Positions 34,879-43,646 of a stretch of DNA of 64,000 bases are shown here, one piece after another. The first letter of the stretch is position 1; each line of letters starts with the position of its first letter. The position numbers were made by a program, and so were the translations under genes. The notes beneath the pieces were generated by a model. That model ran no database searches and was not told the DNA's origin. It worked only from the letters and a program-made list of their open reading frames with translations. The stretch is from Pseudomonas nicosulfuronedens (GTDB taxonomy: Bacteria > Pseudomonadota > Gammaproteobacteria > Pseudomonadales > Pseudomonadaceae): positions 1-64,000 of the forward strand of contig NZ_SWDV01000003.1 in assembly GCF_005877905.1 (NCBI RefSeq), written 5' to 3'.

Positions 34879-35895
34879 ATGCAGCAGCTGATCCAGCCCA
34901 ACGGCCAACCGCACTACGGCATCTTTCCCGGCACCCCGGCGACCATCAATTACCGCGACTTCGACTTCCGCTCGCCCATGGGCCGGCGCCTCGGGGCGCT
35001 GAGCAAGTGGCGCAGCTTCCACCAGTTCCAGTACTTCGGTCTGATCAGCCCGACGCTGATCGGCGGCTGTGCACTGGCGGATGTCAGCCTGCTCACCATC
35101 GGTTTCGTCTACCTCTACCACCCCGAGAGTGGGCGGATGATCGAACGCCAGTTCAAGTGCCCACTGGGCATGGGCTCGAACTTCTCGCAGACGCCCAACG
35201 ATGGCGTCTGTGAACTGCGCCAGGGGCGCAACCTGCTGCGTCTGGAGAACGGCTCCGCGCCCTTCGAGAAGCGTCTGCTGGTCGAGCTGGACGACGGCAC
35301 CCGCATCGACGCGCGCTTCAGCGAGGAGCAGCCGGCATTTCAGCCCATGAGCCTCTGCACGCCAACCGCGGTGAATGGCTGGGTGTATGCGCGAAAGGTG
35401 GCCGGCGTGCACTGCAGCGGCGAAGTGCGCAGCGCGCTGGGCAACTACGACCTTCGCGAGCTGAATGCCTATGCACATCACGACTGGTCCGCTGGCTACA
35501 TGCGCCGCGAGACATTCTGGAACTGGGCCTGCCTGTCCGGCGAGACGGAAGGGCGGCGCGTCGGGCTGAACCTGTCGTGCGGTGTCAACGAGACCAGCTT
35601 CACCGAGAACTGCTATTGGCTCGACGGCCAGTTGGTGAAGGTCGACACGGTGCGCTTCGAGTTCGACCGCGACCATCCGCTGCAACCCTGGACCATCCGT
35701 TCCTACGACGGCCAGGTCGAGCTGCACTTCGAGGCCCACGGGCTGCACCAGGAACGCCTCAATCTCGGCGTGTTGGCAAGCAACTTCAAGCAGATCTTCG
35801 GACGCTTCAGCGGTGTGCTGCGACCGGCGGGGCAGGCCGAGGTGCGCATCGAGAACTTGTGGGGGTTCGTCGAAGACCAGTACGCGAAATGGTGA
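34879..35895 (+). CDS. DUF2804 family protein
   Basis: The 338-residue protein matches DUF2804 over its length: GIFPGTPATINYRDFDFRSP near the start, KWRSFHQFQYFGLIS, and a C-terminal half with GVNETSFTENCYWLDG. It is soluble, with no signal peptide, and probably all beta. The family resembles hydroxyneurosporene-dehydratase/lipocalin-like enzymes, but no activity is known for Pseudomonas members. It follows the diguanylate cyclase by 97 bases in the same direction and precedes a MarR gene, an order also recalled from P. aeruginosa. Confidence 0.83.
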   Translation: MQQLIQPNGQPHYGIFPGTPATINYRDFDFRSPMGRRLGALSKWRSFHQFQYFGLISPTLIGGCALADVSLLTIGFVYLYHPESGRMIERQFKCPLGMGSNFSQTPNDGVCELRQGRNLLRLENGSAPFEKRLLVELDDGTRIDARFSEEQPAFQPMSLCTPTAVNGWVYARKVAGVHCSGEVRSALGNYDLRELNAYAHHDWSAGYMRRETFWNWACLSGETEGRRVGLNLSCGVNETSFTENCYWLDGQLVKVDTVRFEFDRDHPLQPWTIRSYDGQVELHFEAHGLHQERLNLGVLASNFKQIFGRFSGVLRPAGQAEVRIENLWGFVEDQYAKW

Positions 35896-35916
35896 GATAG
35901 CGATTTACAACCTGCG

Positions 35917-35973
35917 ACAATCTGTCATTGTACGAGCTTGATTAGCTGGCTAATAATTAGTCAAATCAATTAG
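35917..35973 (+). promoter_or_regulatory. Palindrome cluster upstream of the second MarR gene
   Basis: This AT-rich island in a GC-rich region carries ACAAT-CTGTC-ATTGT (35917-35931), ATTAG-CTGG-CTAAT (35941-35954), CTAAT-a-ATTAG (35950-35960, sharing the CTAAT) and a further ATTAG (35969-35973). Overlapping short palindromes just before a MarR gene are typical of autoregulatory operators. Binding is inferred. Confidence 0.55.
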
Positions 35974-36002
35974 CCGTCCAACTTCTTACCGTACGCAGCA
36001 CA

Positions 36003-36437
36003 ATGTCAGACAACGATAAGCACTACTTCGGTACCCAACTGGCCCAGGCTTCGCGTGCATGGCGGGCCGAACTCGACCGCCGTCTCAGCCACCTCGGCCT
36101 GTCCCAGGCTCGCTGGCTGGTGCTGCTGCACCTGGCGCGCCACTCCGCCGCCCCGACCCAGCGCGAGCTGGCCCAGTCGGTCGGTGTCGAAGGCCCGACC
36201 CTGGCCCGGCTGCTCGATGGCCTGGAAGCCCAGGGGCTGGTCCGCCGCCAGGCCGTGGCTGAAGACCGCCGTGCCAAGCGCATCGCCCTCACCCCCAAGG
36301 CAGACGTCCTGATCACCGATATCGAGAACATCGCCGCCGCCGTTCGCAACGAAGTGCTGGCGGGGATTTCGGAAGAAGAAATCGCGCTGTGTCAGAAAAC
36401 GCTCAGTCGAATTCTCGGCAACCTCGAGCGAAACTGA
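36003..36437 (+). CDS. MarR/SlyA-family transcriptional regulator
   Basis: The 144-residue protein has the winged-helix core typical of SlyA-type regulators: LSQARWLVLLHLAR (helix 2), QRELAQSVGVEGPTLARLLD (recognition helix) and VRRQAVAEDRRAKRIALT (wing). The N-terminus FGTQLAQASRAWRAELDRRLS matches the SlyA dimer helix. SlyA-like proteins respond to small aromatic ligands and often counter-silence AT-rich promoters. The ATG at 36003 has no strong ribosome site. The palindrome cluster upstream suggests autoregulation. Targets are not evident, although the FimV-like gene follows in the same direction. Confidence 0.87.
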   Translation: MSDNDKHYFGTQLAQASRAWRAELDRRLSHLGLSQARWLVLLHLARHSAAPTQRELAQSVGVEGPTLARLLDGLEAQGLVRRQAVAEDRRAKRIALTPKADVLITDIENIAAAVRNEVLAGISEEEIALCQKTLSRILGNLERN

Positions 36438-36595
36438 GCAATTCATCACGTTATTCGGGTAAAGTAGCCATTTTTCTGGCGGTCCTCCACGGGGCCGCTA
36501 GCCATTCGCCATCCACTCCTTAACCATTCGCCGGTTTTTCGACGATTTATCTTGACCAAACTCCGTGCAACACCTAATCCGTGATATCAGACGGC

Positions 36596-36615
36596 CTGTA
36601 CCCTGCAAGGTACAG
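36596..36615 (+). promoter_or_regulatory. Perfect inverted repeat before the FimV-like gene
   Basis: CTGTACC-CTGCAA-GGTACAG is a perfect 7-base inverted repeat 118 bases before the ATG of the FimV-like gene, in a 295-base intergenic region that is otherwise featureless apart from a weak TTGACC / TAATCC pair (36552-36580) just upstream. It could be a protein-binding operator or an RNA hairpin in the leader. Confidence 0.4.
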
Positions 36616-36732
36616 AGGGGTGGTGCGTGACGGTCTGCAGTCCGGCATGGCTTCAAGTGTGTGGACAGGTTCAGCCTGCTGCTTTCGAGTGGTCAGGGAA
36701 TGGCGTGCAGACCCGGACAATGGGATGGGGTT

Positions 36733-39003
36733 ATGGCTCGAATAAATAGAATTCCGCTGACGCTTGCCGCACTTTCGGTTTTTGTCTCCGCTCACGCGAA
36801 TGCCCTCGGTCTTGGGGATATCACGCTGCACTCCGGGCTGAACCAGCCACTGGATGCCGAGATCGCCCTGCTCGAGACCGGCGACATGACCTCCGACGAA
36901 CTCATTGCGAAGCTCGCGAGTCCCGCCGATTACGAGAATGCCGGCGTCGACCGCTTCGTGTTCCTGCAGAACCTGCGCTTCACCCCGGTGATCCGCAATG
37001 GTCGTGGCTACATCAAGGTGGTGTCCACGCAGCCGGTGCACGAGCCTTACCTGAATTTCCTGATCGCCGTGGAGCGCCCCAACGGTCGCATGCTGCGTGA
37101 GTACACCGTGCTGATCGATCCGCCGGAGTACAGCGCCAACCGCAGCGTGGCCGCCAATGTCGGGGGAAGCGACGTCTCGCCTTCGCGCTCTTCGGGTTAT
37201 CGTCCGGACATCTACCGCCCGGAACCCGTGCGCCGCGCGCCGGCACAACCGCCGCTGCCGGCGGGTGATGGCCGCTACACCACGGTGCGCAATGACACCT
37301 TGTGGAAGATCAGTTCGCAGCTGACCGGCAGCGGCGCTTCCCGCGCGCAGTTGATGGACAGCATCGTCGCGCTGAACCCGCAGGCCTTCGTCAATGGTGA
37401 CCCACATCGCCTGAAGGTGGGCCAGACGCTGGTCCTGCCGCAGGGCCAGCAACACGTCGGCACCGGTAACGTGGCTTCGGCGCCACAGCCCGCTTCCGCA
37501 GCTCCTGCTACGGCCAGCGAGCAGCCAACCGGCGCGCAGCAGCTACCTGCGACCGCTGCAGCCGCCGATCCGTCCCAGGCCCAGGGCAATGCTGCCGTAC
37601 CGACAGCGCCGGCCGCTGATGCCAGTGTCGCCAAGGTGGAGGCCGACCTGCTCCTGGCCAACGCCCAGCGCGACCAGATGAACCAGCGCATGGACGACCT
37701 GCAGAAGCAGCTGGTTTCTCTCCAGCAGGCCCTGCAGAGCCGTGACCAGCAGGTGCAGTCGCTGCAGGCCGAGCTGGATCGCCGCCAGGGCGAGGAGGCC
37801 TCGGGCACTGTGCCGGGAGCCAATGCTCCGGCAGCTGACGCAGCCACTGGCAATGCCCCGACCAATGCCGTGCCCGCCGCTCCCAATTCCGTGGCGCCGG
37901 TGCCGCAGGACACTCCGGCAGCAAGCGCCGAACAGCCGGTAACCCCGGCGCAGGATGCCCAGGGCTCCGGTTTCAATTACTGGCCCTGGCTGGGTGCCGG
38001 CGCTCTGGGCGCGCTGCTGGTCGGCCTGCTGTTCGCCCGCCGCAAGCGCGAAGAAAAACCGGTCGAGATGCCGCCTCAGCGCGCGGCCGCGCCCGAGCCG
38101 ATGAAACCGGTTCCGCAGGTCAAGCCGCTGGCGGCCGCTGTTGTGGCTCCCGTACCGACGCCGCATCCGGTGGTGGTCGCCACGCCGGAGCCGGGTGTCG
38201 CCCGTCTGCCCGCGGCCAGCGCGGACAGCCTGGAAGGCGCGGACATCTATATCGCCTACGGCCGCTTCACCCAGGCCCGCGACATGCTGCGCAAGGCGGT
38301 CAACGCCGAGCCGAACCGCCGCGAGGTGCGCATGAAGCTGCTGCTGGTATTGGCCGAACTGGGCGACGTGGCGGGCTTCCATGAGGAAGAGCACGCCCTG
38401 GTCGCGGCCGGCGGTGACCAGAAGCAGATCGACCAGCTCAAGTCGCGCTACCCGGCGATGCTGATTCGCCCGGAAGACACCCTGCAGCCGCCAACCGGCG
38501 AGACGCTCACCGACTGGGACGACCTGGAGTTGGGCGAGCCTGTGGCCACTCCCGTGGAACAACCCAGGGCTGCGCAGGACCAGCCGGATTTCGCCATGAA
38601 CCTCAGTGACCTGTCGCTGGACCTGGATTGGGACAAGCTCGACACCCCCTTCGAATCGACCCGGCAGGGCAAGGCTGCACCCAAGGCCGCACAGGAAGTG
38701 CCGTCGGACTTCCGCAGCAATCTGCATGAGCTGCCGGAAATCACCGAGCTGGACCTGGGCGAGCACGGCGAGATGTTCGGCCATGGCAGCAAGACCATGG
38801 GCGTGGAGGAGGAGCTGAGCTTCGACCTGCCGGATGATATCGGCCACGAGCACGACGAGCTGCTGGCCAGCCTCGATCGCGCTCGCCAGTGCATCGACCA
38901 GGGCAACCTGGAAGAGGCCTACGGCATCCTCAAGCAGGTGATCGCCAGCGGCGACTCCAAGGCCAAGGCCGAAGCGCGCGAACTGCTGGCGCTGATAGCC
39001 TGA
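36733..39003 (+). CDS. FimV-like inner-membrane protein with LysM and TPR/FimV C-terminal domain
   Basis: The 756-residue protein has a signal peptide (about 1-24), an N-terminal FimV/HubP periplasmic domain (LGLGDITLHSGLNQPLDAEI onward), a LysM peptidoglycan-binding domain (about 180-235), a coiled coil (about 300-355), an Ala/Pro-rich spacer, a membrane helix (about 415-432) and an acidic cytoplasmic part ending in the FimV C-terminal motif (DLARQCIDQGNLEEAYGILKQVI type, about 705-756). FimV/HubP proteins mark the cell pole and organise type IV pili and cAMP signalling. It is shorter than canonical FimV and, by its place beside plpD, is probably the paralogue rather than FimV itself. The ATG at 36733 puts the signal peptide first. 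Confidence 0.85.
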   Translation: MARINRIPLTLAALSVFVSAHANALGLGDITLHSGLNQPLDAEIALLETGDMTSDELIAKLASPADYENAGVDRFVFLQNLRFTPVIRNGRGYIKVVSTQPVHEPYLNFLIAVERPNGRMLREYTVLIDPPEYSANRSVAANVGGSDVSPSRSSGYRPDIYRPEPVRRAPAQPPLPAGDGRYTTVRNDTLWKISSQLTGSGASRAQLMDSIVALNPQAFVNGDPHRLKVGQTLVLPQGQQHVGTGNVASAPQPASAAPATASEQPTGAQQLPATAAAADPSQAQGNAAVPTAPAADASVAKVEADLLLANAQRDQMNQRMDDLQKQLVSLQQALQSRDQQVQSLQAELDRRQGEEASGTVPGANAPAADAATGNAPTNAVPAAPNSVAPVPQDTPAASAEQPVTPAQDAQGSGFNYWPWLGAGALGALLVGLLFARRKREEKPVEMPPQRAAAPEPMKPVPQVKPLAAAVVAPVPTPHPVVVATPEPGVARLPAASADSLEGADIYIAYGRFTQARDMLRKAVNAEPNRREVRMKLLLVLAELGDVAGFHEEEHALVAAGGDQKQIDQLKSRYPAMLIRPEDTLQPPTGETLTDWDDLELGEPVATPVEQPRAAQDQPDFAMNLSDLSLDLDWDKLDTPFESTRQGKAAPKAAQEVPSDFRSNLHELPEITELDLGEHGEMFGHGSKTMGVEEELSFDLPDDIGHEHDELLASLDRARQCIDQGNLEEAYGILKQVIASGDSKAKAEARELLALIA

Positions 39004-39018
39004 TCCTCACCGCGTATA

Positions 39019-39047
39019 AAAAAGCCCGGCCGATGCCGGGCTTTTTC
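39019..39047. terminator. Bidirectional terminator between the FimV-like gene and plpD
   Basis: AAAAAGCCCGGC and GCCGGGCTTTTTC form a perfect stem around CGAT. The A-run on one side and T-run on the other allow it to end transcription from both convergent genes. Confidence 0.92.
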
Positions 39048-39085
39048 TTGGGCGCAGATTTTGCCCGCTCGAATCACACAGCGGG

Positions 39086-41290
39086 TTAGAAATTGCGGCC
39101 CAGGTTGATGTACACCGCGTGCTCGCTGGCATCGTTGAGGCCGTAGCTGAAGGACAGTGGCCCCAGTGGCGTCTCGAAGCCCATGAGGAGGCTGCCGGCG
39201 TTGACGTAACCGGTGTCGTAGCTGTTGTCGTTGTTCCACACCCGCCCGCGTTCCAGGCTGCCGCCCAGGTAGAAGGGGAAGTCCAGCGGAAGGAAGGAAC
39301 GCTCGGTCATCCGTCGGTAGTAGATGACCCGCCCGAGGCTGTAGTTCTGCCCGGCCAGCGCGTCCTGGCGGTAGCCCGAAAGCTGCCGTGCACCGCCGAG
39401 GAGGAAGCTCGACACCACCACGTCGGCGTCATCGATGGTGCGCCCGTAACCGCCGCCCAGCACCCAGGTGTTCGGGCCCGTGCTCAATGCCTTGTCCAGG
39501 TGGAATTCCCACTGCCGGTAACGGTCGTCGTCGCCCAGGGACGGCGTGTGTTCACGGAAGGAGGTCTGGATGTTCTCGCCCTCGCGGGGGAAGTCGACGT
39601 TGTCCATGGTGTCGAAGGAATACTGCAGCTGGGCGTAGCCTTCGTTGAAGTGGTAGTCGGGCAGGTCCTGTTCGCCCACCCGCACGTCGGCCTTGCCGAA
39701 GGCCTGGGCGATACCCAGACGGAATTCGCCGTTGTTGGCGATCTGCCGGCCCAGATTCAGCCCGTAGCCGTAGCGCTCCAGGCGGTACTCGGCGATGGGG
39801 TCGTCGTTGTCGGTGGCCTCGACGTTCTGCGCCTGGTTGAACACATAGGGCGCGACGAAGTAGCGCGAGCCCACATCCAGCGGCTGGTAGAACTCGCTGT
39901 AGAGTTCCTGCTGGCCGCCGATCTGCAGGCGCGTCAGCCATTCCGCGCCGAGGCGGTTGATGCCGTTCATGCGGTAGCTGCCGCCGACGTTGAAGGTACT
40001 GTCGCCGCGCAGGTCATCGGAGAGGTTCAGGCCCAGGCGCAGGTAGTCGGTGCCGCCGCGCTTGCCGTAGGCGTGGATGACCAGCACGTTGTCGGACTTG
40101 CCATCCACGCCCGTCTTGTTATGCACCACGCGGTACTGCACCTGGTCGAAGTAATCCAGGCCATACAGGGTGCTCATGTCGCGCTGCAAGCGCTCCAGGT
40201 CCAGGTGCTCGCCCAGCGGCTGGCGGATGTAGTGGAGGATCACGTCGTCGCTGACCTTGGAGTTGTTCTCCACCTCGATGCGGTCGATCACCGGCTGGCG
40301 CTCTCCTGGCGTGCGTGCCTCGTCCAGCGCCACCGCCTGGGCGTCGGCGGGTTTGCGCAGGGTGGCCAGGCGCGGCGCGAGGATGCTGGCGGCGCGGTAG
40401 CCGGCATCGATCAGCTGCGGCACCCGGCCGAAGTCGGTGGAGCTGTAGCCGCTGAGCGGCGGCTGCACGAGGATGTCGCTGGACTTGAGGGTGGCCAGTT
40501 GCGCTTCGGAGTTCTTGCGGGTCATCAGGGTGACGGACTGATTGAGCATGTCCAGCACTGTGGTCAGCTGCTTGCGGTCTGCCAGCGGGTTGCCGATGTC
40601 GACCACGATGACCACGTCGACGCCCATCTGCCGCGCCACGTCCACAGGAATGTTGTCGACCATGCCGCCGTCCACCAGCAGCTTGCCGTTGACCTCCACT
40701 GGCGCGAATACCGCGGGGATCGACATGCTGGCGCGGATCGCCTGGGGCAGGTGGCCCTTGCTGAACACCACCTTCTCGCCGGTGGCGATGTCGGTGGCCA
40801 CTGCGCGGAAGGGGATCGCCAGTTTGTCGAAGTTGCGGGTGTCGCTGGTGTGCACCAGCAGGCTTTCCAGCAGCATCGACAGGTTCTGCCCCTGGATCGC
40901 TCCCAGCGGCAGGCCGAGGGTGCCGTCGTCGCGGAAGCTGAGTTTCTGCTTCACCAGGAAGTCGCGGTCGTCCTGCTTGCGGCGGAAAGGCACGTCGACT
41001 CGGGGCGGCGAGTCGGACAGCGCCTCCTTCCAGTCCAGGCCCAGGGCCAGCTGTTCCAGCTCTTTAGGCGTGTAGCCCGCCGCATACAGGCCTCCGATCA
41101 CCGCGCCCATGCTGGTGCCGGCGATGGCGTCGACGTGGATGCCCTGTTCGTCCAGCGCCTTCAGCACGCCGATGTGCGCCAGGCCGCGCGCCGCACCGCC
41201 GGAGAGGACCAGGCCGATCTTCGGTGGGGTGTTCGCCGCCAGGGCGCCGAGGGGAAGGAGCAGGAGGAGGGCGAACAGCAGTCGGCGCAT
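39086..41290 (-). CDS. plpD: Patatin-like phospholipase PlpD (type Vd autotransporter)
   Basis: This 734-residue protein has a signal peptide (about 1-19), a patatin lipase domain (about 25-310), a POTRA domain (about 345-420) and a C-terminal outer-membrane beta-barrel ending in Phe (YINLGRNF). The lipase has the oxyanion loop SGGAARG, the nucleophile GTSMG (Ser60) and the catalytic DGG (Asp207); the Ser60/Asp207 pair matches P. aeruginosa PlpD. The barrel exports the lipase to the surface, from which it can be released. The gene is convergent with the FimV-like gene and divergent from the SelT/W/H gene. Confidence 0.94.
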   Translation of the reverse strand: MRRLLFALLLLLPLGALAANTPPKIGLVLSGGAARGLAHIGVLKALDEQGIHVDAIAGTSMGAVIGGLYAAGYTPKELEQLALGLDWKEALSDSPPRVDVPFRRKQDDRDFLVKQKLSFRDDGTLGLPLGAIQGQNLSMLLESLLVHTSDTRNFDKLAIPFRAVATDIATGEKVVFSKGHLPQAIRASMSIPAVFAPVEVNGKLLVDGGMVDNIPVDVARQMGVDVVIVVDIGNPLADRKQLTTVLDMLNQSVTLMTRKNSEAQLATLKSSDILVQPPLSGYSSTDFGRVPQLIDAGYRAASILAPRLATLRKPADAQAVALDEARTPGERQPVIDRIEVENNSKVSDDVILHYIRQPLGEHLDLERLQRDMSTLYGLDYFDQVQYRVVHNKTGVDGKSDNVLVIHAYGKRGGTDYLRLGLNLSDDLRGDSTFNVGGSYRMNGINRLGAEWLTRLQIGGQQELYSEFYQPLDVGSRYFVAPYVFNQAQNVEATDNDDPIAEYRLERYGYGLNLGRQIANNGEFRLGIAQAFGKADVRVGEQDLPDYHFNEGYAQLQYSFDTMDNVDFPREGENIQTSFREHTPSLGDDDRYRQWEFHLDKALSTGPNTWVLGGGYGRTIDDADVVVSSFLLGGARQLSGYRQDALAGQNYSLGRVIYYRRMTERSFLPLDFPFYLGGSLERGRVWNNDNSYDTGYVNAGSLLMGFETPLGPLSFSYGLNDASEHAVYINLGRNF

Positions 41291-41360
41291 GAAGAGAAGA
41301 GTCCGGTAGGGCGTTTCAGACCGGTATTATAGGTTCGCGTCCTACAGCCGAGTCTGATTC

Positions 41361-41645
41361 ATGTCCGAAGCCAAAGCCGAAATCGTCATCACCTATTGCA
41401 CCCAGTGCCAGTGGCTGCTGCGCGCCGCCTGGCTGGCCCAGGAACTGCTGAGCACCTTCGGCGACGACCTGGGCAAGGTCAGCCTGGTGCCGGGCACCGG
41501 CGGGGTCTTCCACATTGCCTGCGACGGCGAGCAGATCTGGGAACGCAAGACCGACGGTGGCTTCCCCGAGGCCAAGGTGCTCAAGCAGCGAGTGCGTGAC
41601 CGCATCGATCCGCAGCGCGACCTGGGCCATAACGACCGTTCCTGA
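41361..41645 (+). CDS. SelT/SelW/SelH family thioredoxin-like protein
   Basis: The 94-residue protein has the CxxC redox motif YCTQCQWLLRAAW (Cys13, Cys16) at the N-terminus and the thioredoxin-like continuation GTGGVFHIACDGEQIWERK with GGFPEAK, which is the full SelW/Rdx signature. The position of selenocysteine in animal SelW is Cys here. The function is a presumed small redox role. It lies between plpD (divergent) and hldD (same strand, 123 bases on). Confidence 0.9.
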   Translation: MSEAKAEIVITYCTQCQWLLRAAWLAQELLSTFGDDLGKVSLVPGTGGVFHIACDGEQIWERKTDGGFPEAKVLKQRVRDRIDPQRDLGHNDRS

Positions 41646-41768
41646 ACCGACGCTGTACCGCCTGGCAGAACCATTCGATAGCAGGCTAGCTTCCTTGCTT
41701 CATATCAAGGGGGTACGCCGGTACCACTTTTAGTCTGAGAGCACCCATTCTCCACAGGAGGTGCCCTC

Positions 41769-42761
41769 ATGAGCATCATTGTCACAGGCGCCGCCGGCTT
41801 CATCGGCAGCAACCTCGTCAAGGCGCTGAACCAGCGCGGCGAGACCGACATCATTGCGGTCGATGACCTGACCGAGGGCGACAAGTTCGCCAACCTCGCC
41901 GACTGCGACATCAGCGATTACCTGGACAAGCGCGACTTCATCGAGCGCTACGCCCGTGGCGACTTCGGCGTGGTGCGCGCATTACTGCACCAGGGCGCCT
42001 GCTCCAGCACCATGGAGCGCGACGGGCGCTACATGATGGACAACAACTACCGCTACAGCGGCGAGCTGCTCGATGCCAGCCTGTCACTGGGCGTGCCGTT
42101 CCTCTATGCCTCGTCGGCAGCGGTGTACGGCGGCGCGCACGAGTTCCGTGAGATGCGCTCCTGTGAGAAGCCGCTGAACGTCTACGGCTATTCGAAGTTC
42201 CTCTTCGACCAGCGCGTGCGCAAAGTGCTGCCCACCGCTCGCACCCAGGTGGCCGGCTTCCGCTACTTCAACGTCTATGGCCCGCGCGAGCAGCACAAGG
42301 GGCGCATGGCCTCGGTGGCCTTCCACTGCTTCAACCAGTTCCGCGAGACGGGCAAGGTGAAGCTGTTCGGCGAATACGGTGAATACCCCGCTGGCGGCCA
42401 CCTGCGCGATTTCGTTTCGGTGGAGGATGTGGCGAAGGTCAACCTGTACTTCCTCGACAACCCCGAGCGCAGCGGCATCTTCAACCTCGGTAGCGGCCGC
42501 GCCCAGCCGTTCAATGATGTGGCCCTGGCGGTGATCAATACCCTGCGCGAACAGCAGGACCTGCAGCCGCTCACCCTGGACGCTGCGATCCGCGCGGGGC
42601 TGCTGGAATACACCGAGTTCCCCAATGAGCTGCGCGGCAAGTACCAGTGTTACACCTGCGCCGACATCGCCTTCCTTCGCGAGGCGGGTTACCGTGCGCC
42701 GATGATGGGCGTGGAGGAGGGTGTACGGCGCTATTGCCATTGGTTGCTGCAACAGGACTGA
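41769..42761 (+). CDS. hldD: ADP-L-glycero-D-manno-heptose 6-epimerase HldD
   Basis: This 330-residue SDR-type epimerase makes ADP-L-glycero-D-manno-heptose for the LPS inner core. It has the NADP fold [10 protein letters not shown] (6-15), the ASSAAVYG segment with the catalytic Ser (114-121) and YGYSK (Tyr139, Lys143). The start ATG follows CAGGAGGTGCCCTC, a strong ribosome site. It is a single gene here, away from other LPS genes, as in P. aeruginosa, where rfaD neighbours the SelW-like gene. Confidence 0.93.
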   Translation: MSIIVTGAAGFIGSNLVKALNQRGETDIIAVDDLTEGDKFANLADCDISDYLDKRDFIERYARGDFGVVRALLHQGACSSTMERDGRYMMDNNYRYSGELLDASLSLGVPFLYASSAAVYGGAHEFREMRSCEKPLNVYGYSKFLFDQRVRKVLPTARTQVAGFRYFNVYGPREQHKGRMASVAFHCFNQFRETGKVKLFGEYGEYPAGGHLRDFVSVEDVAKVNLYFLDNPERSGIFNLGSGRAQPFNDVALAVINTLREQQDLQPLTLDAAIRAGLLEYTEFPNELRGKYQCYTCADIAFLREAGYRAPMMGVEEGVRRYCHWLLQQD

Positions 42762-42882
42762 TACCGCGTGTATCGGGCTTTTTACCCAGTCTTTACCGAC
42801 TGCTGACACTGCGCGGGGGGTAGGCGCGAGACAATTCTCACCACGAACGGCGGGCGGTGGATCGCCCGTGACTGGAGGTGAA

Positions 42883-43404
42883 ATGAAGTTGTCCTCGCGC
42901 ATCGCGCTCAAATCCGTCGCCACCTTGCTGGCCCTGAGCGTTTCGGCTGCGGCCATAGCCGGGCCCCATGGCGGCCCTGGGGAACCGGGCGGCCCTGGGG
43001 AACCGGGCGGCCCGGGACCAGGCCCTTACCATGGCTGGGGGCCGGGGCATGGCTATGGCCTGCCGGATTACGCGCGGGAAGTCTGGATCGGCAGCATGCT
43101 CTACTTCGTCGCCGCCGGGACTTACTACCTGTGGAACGCCGACCGCCGCCAGTATGTCGCGGTGGAGACGCCGCCGGCCGTACAGGCCGCGCCGACCACC
43201 AGCTACGAGGTGATCGCCTATCCCGCCAGTGGCCAGTCGCCGGAGCAGCAGAGCCGCGATCGCTATGAATGCCACACCTGGGCCGTCGGCCAGAGCGGCT
43301 TCGACCCGGCCGCTGCCACCCAGGCACCGCCGGCGGGCCAATCCGACACCTACCGTCGTGCGCTGGGCGCCTGCCTGAGCGGGCGCGGCTACAGCATCAA
43401 CTGA
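42883..43404 (+). CDS. Exported Gly/Pro-rich protein (DUF6515-like)
   Basis: The 173-residue product has a signal peptide ending near Ala-Ile-Ala-Gly (about residue 28), a Gly/Pro/Glu repeat stretch (about 29-48), GYGLPDYAREVWIGSM, then a short hydrophobic segment and a small beta domain (YYLWNADRRQYVAVETPP), and a C-terminal region with two Cys (YECHTWAVGQSGFDP; GACLSGRGYSIN). The last parts resemble proteins annotated DUF6515 near glycine-zipper families. It is probably periplasmic or outer-membrane associated; the function is unknown. ATG 42883 follows CTGGAGGTGA; longer in-frame starts lack a ribosome site and would bury the signal peptide. Confidence 0.8.
   Translation: MKLSSRIALKSVATLLALSVSAAAIAGPHGGPGEPGGPGEPGGPGPGPYHGWGPGHGYGLPDYAREVWIGSMLYFVAAGTYYLWNADRRQYVAVETPPAVQAAPTTSYEVIAYPASGQSPEQQSRDRYECHTWAVGQSGFDPAAATQAPPAGQSDTYRRALGACLSGRGYSIN
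42970..43017 (+). repeat. 18-base tandem repeat inside the exported Gly/Pro-rich gene
   Basis: GGCGGCCCTGGGGAACCG occurs twice in perfect tandem (42970-42987 and 42988-43005), followed by a 12-base partial copy. Each unit encodes GGPGEP. The number of copies could change by slippage without breaking the frame. Confidence 0.92.
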
Positions 43405-43560
43405 TTCCCCGGCGCCTTATCCACAGGCGCCACACCGAACAGGCCGCCTCGCAGGCTGTCGTGCGATGACTCCTTGGCATTCCCTCCCCGGGGCAAGGTT
43501 CGAGATACGCACGCTGCGGGGCGGCCTTCTTTTTTGCCTCACGCACCGCTTGAGGCTCTT

Positions 43561-43631
43561 GTAGGAGCGAGCTTGCTCGCGAACCGCTTGGCAGCGGAGC
43601 AAGGCTTGTTCGCGAGCAAGCTCGCTCCTAC
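43561..43631. repeat. Inverted REP pair (REPIN-like)
   Basis: The 23-base REP unit GTAGGAGCGAGCTTGCTCGCGAA (43561-43583) faces a perfect reverse copy (43609-43631) across a 25-base spacer. The unit matches the two copies at 19886 and 20207. It lies between the convergent exported-protein and EamA genes. Confidence 0.92.
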
Positions 43632-43646
43632 AGAAAAGACGCGGGG

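Noticed and set aside
36552-36580. TTGACC-17-TAATCC promoter for the FimV-like gene
   Set aside because: The -10 matches consensus poorly; mentioned in context but not annotated as a feature.
41710-41722. GGTAC-gcc-gGTACC-like repeat before hldD
   Set aside because: Short arms, no matching motif elsewhere, and no promoter elements aligned with it.
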